Shown one piece after another: positions 8,060 to 13,748 of a DNA stretch of 22,774 bases. The stretch is taken from positions 1 through 22,774 of IMG/VR virus record IMGVR_UViG_3300006990_000179. One strand, 5' to 3'. Each line of letters starts with the position of its first letter. The first letter of the stretch is position 1. The DNA comes from a virus. The notes below the pieces were generated by a model that saw only the letters and a list, made by a program, of their open reading frames with translations, was not told where the DNA came from and did no database searches. The position numbers and the translations under genes were made by a program.

Positions 8060-9060
8060 TAGAAACCACTCGCAATCTTAGGCATTTTATACCTTTTCTT
8101 AAGAGTTTTCATCGTTGTTTTAAGTTGGTCTTTATATGAGATTATCTTAGCTCCAAAACCTGCGCTTGTTGCAGATGCAGTTGTTGCAATGTTTTGGCTT
8201 AATCCATCTACAGCTAAACTAAACTGTCCAATACCGGCGCCAGCTAATAAATCGCCGGCAGTATCTAAAGGAAGTATTGCTGCAGTGTATAGGATTGCTT
8301 TTATGATAAGGGATGGGACACAATGTAGTTTAAATGATATAACCATATCGCTTACTGCAGGAGTTATATCTGTTTCTACAGAGAATGTTTTATCACCCTT
8401 GTTAAAAACCTTTATTTTTGGGACTTGAGCATTAGCAATATTGCCATTACCATCGTCTGTTATTTCGAATATAAAGTTAGGCCTATCTAATAACTTTTCA
8501 GCAATCGCGATGTCTAAAACTTGCGTTGTGCCCTGAGGTATTGTTATTGTGCCTTCTAATAGATTAAATCCTGATGTATAATCGTATGTAAAGTAAGCAG
8601 GCACACGGCTTGCTGCATTATAGTTTGATATTGGGTCAATGAGAAGAGGTAATACATTACTAAAGTTAAATGTGCCTATGCTTTCTGCTGTAGGAATAAG
8701 TGCAACAGTTGATGTATCAGCTGAAGTTATGTTTAACCATTGCTGTGGGATTTCAACTGGACTATAGTTGCCATAACTAATCTGCAACTTATCAACATTT
8801 TTTAGTGGACGTCTATCTAACTGATTAGAATACCACGCCATTCTTTGGTCATTATATAAATCATATCTTTCGCCTGATACTTTAAAAGGCTCTATGTTTA
8901 TTTCTAACTCTTCTTCGATTAGTGATATTGCTTGGTCAATGCTTTGCTCAAATAACTCATCAGGGAAAGGATTACCCGCATCATCTGTTAAATCTATCCC
9001 AGTTAGCATAGTCTTTTTTAATAAATCAACTGTAATAATGTCGCGTAATACTAAAGTCAT
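8059..9060 (-). CDS. Head-tail adaptor (neck) protein
   Basis: A 333-aa protein from ATG 9060 with AAAAAGGATGTGCA as ribosome site; first gene of the neck-tail operon. Residues about 34-58 (LFEQSIDQAISLIEEELEIN) form the amphipathic helix usual at the start of gp6/gp15-like head-tail adaptors. Near the C-terminus GQFSLAVDGLSQNIATTAS (about 277-295) is a segment I recognise from adaptor proteins of large contractile phages, followed by a basic helix that ends in KKRYKMPKIASGF. The middle carries beta-rich sequence. Adaptors bind under the portal dodecamer and seal the head before the tail docks. Order after the capsid gene supports this. Confidence 0.68.
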   Translation of the reverse strand: MTLVLRDIITVDLLKKTMLTGIDLTDDAGNPFPDELFEQSIDQAISLIEEELEINIEPFKVSGERYDLYNDQRMAWYSNQLDRRPLKNVDKLQISYGNYSPVEIPQQWLNITSADTSTVALIPTAESIGTFNFSNVLPLLIDPISNYNAASRVPAYFTYDYTSGFNLLEGTITIPQGTTQVLDIAIAEKLLDRPNFIFEITDDGNGNIANAQVPKIKVFNKGDKTFSVETDITPAVSDMVISFKLHCVPSLIIKAILYTAAILPLDTAGDLLAGAGIGQFSLAVDGLSQNIATTASATSAGFGAKIISYKDQLKTTMKTLKKRYKMPKIASGF

Positions 9061-9162
9061 TGCACATCCTTTTTAGAGTTATCTGTTTAACGTACGTTTT
9101 ATCTATTTAGACAAGTTGTATGTTTTTATATGTTAAGCATAAAAGCTCAACTGCGTTTATAT
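9061..9162 (-). promoter_or_regulatory. Putative late promoter region before neck operon
   Basis: Downstream of the ACGACATC element the minus strand carries TATGCTTAACATATAAAAAC followed by ATACAAC. The TATAAAAA box (9123-9130) resembles the T4 late promoter TATAAATA (7 of 8) and lies 63 nt before the start codon. The elements ATGCTTAACA (9131-9140) and ATATAAAAACATA (9119-9131) also occur before the chaperone operon, where they are separated by about 26 nt. A 10-nt palindrome AACGTACGTT lies at 9089-9098. No gene is visible. Confidence 0.5.
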
Positions 9163-9170
9163 GATGTCGT
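9163..9170 (-). promoter_or_regulatory. ACGACATC intergenic element, copy 2
   Basis: The minus strand reads TTTTTTTAACGACATCATAT: the element follows the T tract of the capsid terminator with one A between, about 103 nt before the adaptor start codon. Same orientation as the other three copies. Confidence 0.55.
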
Positions 9171-9171
9171 T

Positions 9172-9215
9172 AAAAAAATACCTCCAAGGTGAGGGAGAGC
9201 GAAACACCAAGGAGG
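9172..9215 (-). terminator. Terminator after major capsid gene
   Basis: The minus strand folds CCTCC-TT-GGTG against CACC-TT-GGAGG (a 5-bp and a 4-bp helix around a 2x2 mismatch) with a 13-nt loop, followed by TATTTTTTT. It lies about 75 nt after the capsid stop and separates head from tail transcription. Confidence 0.72.
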
Positions 9216-9288
9216 CTAAAAAACAAATGAATGTTTATTTAATAGATTTTAAAGTTTACCGCTCAAAAACTTTTAGCTAAGAGAAGTA

Positions 9289-10791
9289 TTAACCCTTAAC
9301 GTTGCGAAGTACGAAGTTCTTACGTGGGACCTTAACTGAAGGTGCACCGAAGAGCATAAGAAGGAACTGCTTAGCAGCGCCAACCTCAGCAAGAGGGCGA
9401 CGGATAAAGTCAAGAAGACGTGCAAACTCGATGGTGTTTTGGTCCATCTGAGAAATCAATACGCTATCACAATCTTGTCGCTCAAATCCAGCATCAAACC
9501 AAGGAGTGCCGAGGATTTCATCAGCACGGATTTCACCGATAAGCTCAGCAGCTTTAATAACTTGAGCAGCAGTTGCAGCAGCACCGATTTTTGCACGATA
9601 TACGCGAACGTATTTGCAGTTATTAAGAGCGTTAAGCTGGATTTTAGGAATAGCATCACTGTGGACTGTAAGAGCTGCAGAAACTACAGGAGCTCCATAA
9701 CCCTTCTTGCTTACTGGAACGAAGACATAACGGAAATCACCTTGGTGGTCGCCTACGCCTACTGCTCCCCAACCATTCTCTGTGCCGAAGTTAGCATCAT
9801 CACCGAGGAACTCTGCTTCGGTACGAACAACTGCAGAAGCGATAACAGCCTGTGCCATATCATTACCTGCAGAAGCAACTGCGGGTGGCTTAAGACGACG
9901 GCTGATAAATGGTGCAGCAACAACAGGAACTGGTCCCATTGGGCCCATAATGTGGATACGAGGGCCAGCACCGAGAGTGTGTACGCCTTGGTCTCCCTGA
10001 TTAACGAGAACCATTGAGTCGTGACGACCATTCTGTGCACTATCAGCAATCAACTTGCTATACTGACGTGGAGACATAAAGATTGCGTCTGGAGCGCCGA
10101 AACGAGGAGCGCTATAAAGCTCTCCAAGAACTTCGTGAAGCTTAGAGCCGGTAAGTGCAACACCCTCAAGGTCTTCTTGATTTTGGCTAAATGCTTTACC
10201 GAACTGGTAAGGGTTGCGGTCTGTATCGCCATCACGCTCGATTTGCTTCATAACACCGTCGAATGCGAGGTCGTTTACATCTTCATCACCATAGAAGCAC
10301 TGGACTTCCATCTTACGAAGAAGGCTCATTGTGCCTCTCTCAGTTTCGAGTGCAAGTGCGTCAGCGTTTTGACCAACGATACCTACAAGAGTAGAAACAT
10401 CAGAGATGGCTCGTTTTTCGGCCATATACTTGATTTTAACTGATTTACGGCTATACTGTGAAGTTGAAGAACCGAATGAGCTATCCCCGCCACCTTCTGA
10501 GATGAATGGGTCTAAATCCTCACCGTGGCTATCAATAACAGCATACTCGTGGATGGTGTTAGTAGCTTGGACTTTAGGTAGCATTGGCCATAGAGCCAAA
10601 TCACGCATAGTGTGTGCAGCTGATGCTAAAGTTCCCTCAATGCTCTGAGGCATAATGGGTGAAAGTGGTCCACGAAGGTCGTTTCCGGAGCCGTCGAGAG
10701 CCTGATAACCTACTTGGCTGTTCTTTTGAAGAGCATCATTTAGGCGGGTAAGTTCGTTAATAGTAACGTTTTCATTGATATTTGGCAACAT
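9289..10791 (-). CDS. Major capsid protein (HK97 fold, with FN3-like insertion)
   Basis: A 500-aa protein from ATG 10791 with AAGGAGAAACTAAT as ribosome site, 12 nt after the 175-aa gene. Residues about 115-185 (SVKIKYMAEKRAISDVSTLV, then MEVQCFYGDEDVNDLAFDGV) match the spine helix and GDxxxxxxxFDG pattern of large HK97-fold capsid proteins. GAPDAIFMSPRQYSKLI (232-248) is the usual segment of the A domain. Residues about 351-440 (FRYVFVPVSKKGYGAPVVSA and later KYVRVYRAK) look like an inserted fibronectin III/Ig-like domain, commonly surface exposed. No long N-terminal delta domain is obvious, and a scaffold-like protein is encoded just upstream. The gene looks richer in G and C than its neighbours, fitting codon adaptation of an abundant protein. 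A terminator follows. Confidence 0.88.
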   Translation of the reverse strand: MLPNINENVTINELTRLNDALQKNSQVGYQALDGSGNDLRGPLSPIMPQSIEGTLASAAHTMRDLALWPMLPKVQATNTIHEYAVIDSHGEDLDPFISEGGGDSSFGSSTSQYSRKSVKIKYMAEKRAISDVSTLVGIVGQNADALALETERGTMSLLRKMEVQCFYGDEDVNDLAFDGVMKQIERDGDTDRNPYQFGKAFSQNQEDLEGVALTGSKLHEVLGELYSAPRFGAPDAIFMSPRQYSKLIADSAQNGRHDSMVLVNQGDQGVHTLGAGPRIHIMGPMGPVPVVAAPFISRRLKPPAVASAGNDMAQAVIASAVVRTEAEFLGDDANFGTENGWGAVGVGDHQGDFRYVFVPVSKKGYGAPVVSAALTVHSDAIPKIQLNALNNCKYVRVYRAKIGAAATAAQVIKAAELIGEIRADEILGTPWFDAGFERQDCDSVLISQMDQNTIEFARLLDFIRRPLAEVGAAKQFLLMLFGAPSVKVPRKNFVLRNVKG

Positions 10792-10803
10792 ATTAGTTTC
10801 TCC

Positions 10804-11331
10804 TTAAAAATTTACTTTATCAATATCTACACCCGCCTCTAAGCGAGAAATCGCTTTAAAGAGCTGGGCTTTACGGTTGTAATCAGCAGTGTTGAGCTCT
10901 GCTACAGCTTTACGTATCATATCTTGTCTATTGAGAGGTGTAGCAACTACTTCCTCAGTGATATCCTCAGCAACAACAACGGTCGCTGATTTGACAACAG
11001 GCTCATTCTCAAGCTCTTCTACTTTTTTAGATAGCTCTTCGATTTCCTCTGTTTTCTCTTCTACAGACTTATTGATTTCTTCGGCCTTAACCTCGATAGC
11101 TTTTTCAATCTCTTCTTGTGAAGGGATATTTAAAGCAGCAATAACACTGTGAATGTTGTCAAGTTTCTCAGAAAGCAATTCAACCGATTTAGCGAGAGCG
11201 TCAAATTTTTCCACTTGTGCCTCGACTAAGCTATCAGCATTTTTTGCAAGAGTTTCTGAGACTGTCTTTTCTACTTCAAGGCTTTCCTTAATCTCTGTTA
11301 GGATTGCCTCAACTTTATTTGTCTCTGACAT
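10804..11331 (-). CDS. Coiled-coil protein, probable capsid scaffold
   Basis: A 175-aa protein from ATG 11331 with ATAAGGAGTTAAACA as ribosome site. Residues 1-110 are almost pure Glu/Lys/Leu/Ser heptad-like coiled coil (for example KAEEINKSVEEKTEEIEELS), the protein is acidic, and it has no cysteine or tryptophan. The C-terminal 45 residues (after VVATPLNRQDM) form a distinct, less charged helical domain with RKAQLFKAISRLEAGVDIDK. Coiled-coil acidic proteins encoded between the prohead protease and the capsid protein are usually scaffolds that the protease later cleaves. It may act together with the acidic tail of the protease protein. Alternative: a capsid-assembly or decoration protein. 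Confidence 0.6.
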   Translation of the reverse strand: MSETNKVEAILTEIKESLEVEKTVSETLAKNADSLVEAQVEKFDALAKSVELLSEKLDNIHSVIAALNIPSQEEIEKAIEVKAEEINKSVEEKTEEIEELSKKVEELENEPVVKSATVVVAEDITEEVVATPLNRQDMIRKAVAELNTADYNRKAQLFKAISRLEAGVDIDKVNF

Positions 11332-11334
11332 TGT

Positions 11335-11469
11335 TTAACTCCTTATAGTTATTTTTTTATTCGATGACGTAGGTGGAGGTTGTGCATTTGTATCTGAGCT
11401 GAGAACAACGAATACTATACAAACACTCTCTTTACCAGACTGTGCTGCCCTAATAATATTATATATCAC
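11335..11469 (-). CDS. Possible 44-aa ORF in leader of scaffold-capsid operon
   Basis: A GTG-initiated frame of 44 codons plus stop ends inside the ribosome site of the 175-aa gene. It reads with a hydrophobic stretch (VCIVFVVLSS) followed by NAQPPPTSSNKK. Base composition over 11340-11455 is visibly less AT-rich than the rest of the gap, which is what draws attention to it. There is no ribosome site in front of GTG, so it may equally be a 5' untranslated leader. A TATAAATG box (11511-11518) lies 42 nt upstream of the GTG. Confidence 0.22.
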   Translation of the reverse strand: MIYNIIRAAQSGKESVCIVFVVLSSDTNAQPPPTSSNKKITIRS

Positions 11470-11510
11470 GATTATATGATTTTTATTGAGAATTGCACAT
11501 TTTTTTTTAT

Positions 11511-11530
11511 CATTTATATTTGGATGTCGT
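11511..11530 (-). promoter_or_regulatory. ACGACATC element, copy 3, with TATAAATG box
   Basis: The minus strand reads AACGACATC, then CAAATATAAATGATA. The 8-mer is at 11523-11530 and a TATAAATG box (7 of 8 to the T4 late consensus) at 11511-11518. A sigma-70-like TATAAT follows further downstream in CATATAATCG near 11470-11479. These are promoter candidates for the scaffold-capsid operon, whose first certain start is at 11331. Confidence 0.45.
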
Positions 11531-11531
11531 T

Positions 11532-11645
11532 AAAACTTAAAAAACGTTTTATTTATTTAGTGATTATCATTTTTATCTGTTTTTAAGTTTAAAATATTTT
11601 ATGTATATTTTTACCAATAGACTTAGAAGTTAAAAACAGATAAAA
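11532..11645 (-). repeat. Three inverted-repeat arms, mutually exclusive pairing
   Basis: On the plus strand, arm B (11571-11586, TTTTATCTGTTTTTAA) is the perfect reverse complement of arm C (11630-11645). The overlapping part of B (11579-11590, GTTTTTAAGTTT) is also complementary to arm A (11532-11545, AAAACTTAAAAAAC) with one bulge. B can pair with A or C but not fully with both. Arm C also carries the small CAGAT/ATCTG hairpin and T tract after the protease gene. The geometry resembles an attenuator or antiterminator, but the AT-rich composition makes chance pairing easier. Confidence 0.45.
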
Positions 11646-11649
11646 TCTG
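11630..11649 (-). terminator. Weak terminator after protease gene
   Basis: The minus strand reads CAGAT-TTT-ATCTG followed by TTTTTAA, five to eight nucleotides after the protease stop. The stem has only 5 bp, so termination may be partial or depend on the competing pairing described for 11532-11645. Confidence 0.4.
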
Positions 11650-11653
11650 GAGC

Positions 11654-12982
11654 TTAGTATGAATACTTATCGATATATTCTTTGATTACTTTTACATCCA
11701 TTCCAAGTCTCAATAAACCTTCAATGAGTTCTTTAAGCTCATCTGAAGATAACTCATCTTGTGGATGCTCTTTGTCCATATCTTCTTCTTCTTCTGGCAT
11801 ACCAATATTCATATCAGCACTTGCAAGTTCTTTAGGTTCTTCTTCTTCTTTTGCACCTTCTAAACTCTCTTCTTGTAAAGCTGATAAGTCAGACATAGCA
11901 GGCTTCTCTTTCATTAATCCTTCTAAGAAACGAGCGTATTCCATCATTTGCTGACGGTCCATCTTATCCATTTCTTCTTCAGATTTATATTTATAACCTT
12001 TATTCATCTCGAAAGACTGAGGATAATCATTATCTCTATCTAATGAAGGCACTGGAGCAGCTTCTGGAGCTACTACTGCTTCTTCCTCTATGTTATCAAG
12101 GTATTCGGGAGAAACGTCCTTAGACATTAAACGGTGTATTTCTGCCATAAGCTCTGGGTCAAGCAACTCAGGATGAAGTTCTAAGAGTTTTCTTGCTTTG
12201 CTCTCTGAGCTTTCTCCCTCTTCGTATTCTACTTTAGCTTTATCCATTTCTTCTCGCATTTCAACATCCATATAGTGATAAACTGCTTGAATATAGTCTT
12301 GAGCTTTAGTAATCTTGCTTTGGCACCATTCTGGTAAATCTGCATCCATAGGTAATGATTTAAGCAACTGGCATAGCTTTTGAGAATATTCTTCTAATAG
12401 CTTGCTTTGTCGATAAGTCATCGGTAAATCATCATCTTCTGATTTCTTTAGTTCTGGCATATTTTTTTCATCCTCCATATCTGATAAAATGTTTTTGACA
12501 AGTGCGATAGTAGCCTCTGTGTTAGCAGGGTTGTGAGTTAATGATATGTTTAAAACCTTTGCTCTTGTAATGATGTGAGGGTTTTTCTTATCTCTGGATA
12601 AAACTTGTCCTTCAATACTAAACCCTAACTTTCTAACTCCGCCTGCATCTTTCATAACATTAAAATTCTCTACCAAGTCTTTAACGATTTGTTTTTGAGA
12701 ATAAAGAATGCCTTTAACAGCAGTTGCAGGTTTGCCGTTATGGACAATACGGTTTACAGCAGTTGGAGCTCCTAATATATACTTAGGTTCATTTTTATGG
12801 TCGTAGTTTAGGCATCCACTCTTTAAACAGTAACTAAAGTCTAAGCCATCCTGTAAGATTATCTCTCCGTGGCTATCTTCGTGTTCTGTAGTAGCGATAC
12901 CTTCAATTTTATATGTATCATCATCACTTTTGATTAATGTAAGTCCCGGCTGAAACTTACTAAATACGTCTAAGTGGCTCAT
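11654..12982 (-). CDS. Prohead serine protease fused to scaffold-like tail
   Basis: A 442-aa protein. I choose ATG 12982, which overlaps the previous stop as ATGA and has GGAAGGAATACAT in front, over a TTG five codons upstream. Residues 20-160 are an HK97-type (U35) prohead protease: YDHKNEP with His62, KLGFSIEG with Ser122 and the conserved strand ISLTHNPANTEA (146-157). From about residue 170 the protein becomes acidic and helical. It includes DLPEWCQSKITKAQDYIQAV (215-234), a motif I know from phage scaffold-type proteins, then long Glu/Asp/Met-rich coil to the end (KVIKEYIDKYSY). The enzyme matures the prohead by cleaving scaffold; here protease and an internal scaffold appear to be one polypeptide, like other phage protease-scaffold fusions. 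His and Ser assignments are by motif only. Confidence 0.82.
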   Translation of the reverse strand: MSHLDVFSKFQPGLTLIKSDDDTYKIEGIATTEHEDSHGEIILQDGLDFSYCLKSGCLNYDHKNEPKYILGAPTAVNRIVHNGKPATAVKGILYSQKQIVKDLVENFNVMKDAGGVRKLGFSIEGQVLSRDKKNPHIITRAKVLNISLTHNPANTEATIALVKNILSDMEDEKNMPELKKSEDDDLPMTYRQSKLLEEYSQKLCQLLKSLPMDADLPEWCQSKITKAQDYIQAVYHYMDVEMREEMDKAKVEYEEGESSESKARKLLELHPELLDPELMAEIHRLMSKDVSPEYLDNIEEEAVVAPEAAPVPSLDRDNDYPQSFEMNKGYKYKSEEEMDKMDRQQMMEYARFLEGLMKEKPAMSDLSALQEESLEGAKEEEEPKELASADMNIGMPEEEEDMDKEHPQDELSSDELKELIEGLLRLGMDVKVIKEYIDKYSY

Positions 12983-13422
12983 ATGTATTCCTTCCAAGGT
13001 GTGTTAAGTGCTTTGTTTAACTCTATACCGTCGTCTAATAAAGCCTTGAGACTATGTAGAGCATACGACCCAACTATATGCCAGTCAGGACGTTTTGGAT
13101 TGTATCTGCTTTGAATATTAAAAGCTTTTTTTAGTTGACTATGTGTTATCTTTTGTGATGCTATAGCTTTAGCAATCCTACGTGCTGAGCCAGTGCCTCC
13201 ACGAAGCTTTTTGAATTTTACCATTGCTTCACTTGACTGTTTTATAATAGCATCGCCTAAACAGATGGTTATATGAGTATCAGACTTAACGTCTGTTTTA
13301 ACTTCTTCCTTGATAGGTGTATTTATATTAGTTTCTTTAAGTTTATCAACAGATGATTTCTTTTGTAATAAGTCTGCTTTAGCCTTTTCTCTTGCTGATT
13401 GTAATGCTTCTAAAAATGACAT
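12979..13422 (-). CDS. Unknown protein, 147 aa, head operon
   Basis: Starts at ATG 13422; an AAGGAG lies 12 nt before it, slightly far, and no better start exists in frame. It ends with the ATGA overlap onto the protease gene, so the two are probably co-translated. The N-terminal 45 residues are a Lys/Glu-rich helix and linker. The C-terminal part (about residues 70-147) is a compact helical domain with FKKLRGGTGSARRIAKAIAS, SRYNPKRPDWHIVGSYALHS and a final NTPWKEYI. I do not recognise the family. Its place between portal and protease suggests a minor head or assembly protein, perhaps binding DNA or another basic partner given its Arg/Lys content; this is inference only. Confidence 0.75.
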   Translation of the reverse strand: MSFLEALQSAREKAKADLLQKKSSVDKLKETNINTPIKEEVKTDVKSDTHITICLGDAIIKQSSEAMVKFKKLRGGTGSARRIAKAIASQKITHSQLKKAFNIQSRYNPKRPDWHIVGSYALHSLKALLDDGIELNKALNTPWKEYI

Positions 13423-13439
13423 AGTTTTTTCGCTCTCCT

Positions 13440-13458
13440 TAACGTATAACCATTGTTG
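13440..13458 (-). repeat. 19-nt direct repeat, copy downstream of 53-aa gene
   Basis: CAACAATGGTTATACGTTA on the minus strand, identical to 13557-13575 and exactly 117 nt (39 codons) away. Flanking similarity (TCTATAAACAACAAC versus TCTCTAAACAACAAC) extends the duplication to roughly 45-50 nt. This copy sits between the 53-aa stop and the ribosome site of the 147-aa gene. Confidence 0.8.
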
Positions 13459-13472
13459 ATATGTGTTGTTGT

Positions 13473-13634
13473 TTATAGATAATATGTAGAGGTGGGTTGT
13501 TTGTCTTGTATTTTACCCTCTTTATCTAATGCTTTCCACTCTTCTATAGCTTCTGCTAACGTATAACCATTGTTGGGTGTGTTGGTTGGTTGTTGTTTAG
13601 AGACTATATTGTATTTGCGAGGTAAATAACTCAT
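13473..13634 (-). CDS. Small protein, 53 aa, unknown
   Basis: ATG 13634 with AAAGGA five bases before it; an alternative ATG four bases upstream (13638) gives only a 13-codon frame and is unlikely. The peptide begins MSYLPRKYNIVSKQQP, has a Pro/Asn-rich linker and a helix GYTLAEAIEEWKALDKEGK (about residues 23-41), then a Thr/Tyr tail. Good ribosome site, coding-like composition and location in the head operon support it. I do not recognise the family. The AEAIEEWKALDKEG helix resembles a short protein-interaction helix; function unknown. Confidence 0.6.
   Translation of the reverse strand: MSYLPRKYNIVSKQQPTNTPNNGYTLAEAIEEWKALDKEGKIQDKQPTSTYYL
13557..13575 (-). repeat. 19-nt direct repeat, copy inside 53-aa gene
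   Basis: Second copy of CAACAATGGTTATACGTTA, encoding NNGYTL within the small gene. The copy downstream is in the same frame, after the stop. Confidence 0.8.
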
Positions 13635-13650
13635 TCATATCCTTTGTTTT

Positions 13651-13658
13651 TATTTATA
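13651..13658 (-). promoter_or_regulatory. TATAAATA late-promoter-like box
   Basis: A perfect match to the T4 late promoter octamer, overlapping the stop codon of the 30-aa ORF and only about 17 nt before the 53-aa start. The leader would be about 10 nt, so it may be chance or serve a very short leader transcript. Confidence 0.25.
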
Positions 13659-13746
13659 AGTATTGAAATATACCAGGGATTGTAAATGTAATAAAATACA
13701 CAACTGATACATAGTAATGTGCATTAGACTTCTTGTCGTTTTTCAT
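13654..13746 (-). CDS. Possible 30-aa single-membrane-span peptide
   Basis: ATG 13746 lies 2 nt after the portal stop (TAATAATG), suggesting translational coupling; AAGGA is within the end of the portal gene, about 12 nt before. The peptide starts MKNDKKSNAHYY and continues with a hydrophobic stretch VSVVYFITFTIPGIF (residues 13-27), that is, a basic N-terminus followed by one membrane span. Such mini-proteins are often lysis or membrane-accessory peptides, but nothing specific can be concluded. Its small size makes chance possible. Confidence 0.42.
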   Translation of the reverse strand: MKNDKKSNAHYYVSVVYFITFTIPGIFQYL

Positions 13747-13748
13747 TA

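Noticed and set aside
9172-9215. Repeat-spacer appearance of CCAAGG-containing segments as a CRISPR or attachment site
   Set aside because: It folds as a single hairpin with a T tract on the minus strand; there are no further repeats, so terminator is the simpler reading.
9439-10443. Long frames on both strands within the capsid gene
   Set aside because: Explained by the less AT-rich, biased codons of the highly expressed capsid gene; cysteine- and serine-rich translations look non-coding and no start signals are present.
12983-12997. TTG start giving a 447-aa protease
   Set aside because: ATG 12982 has GGAAGGA at good spacing and makes an ATGA overlap with the upstream stop; the TTG lies on top of that ribosome site.
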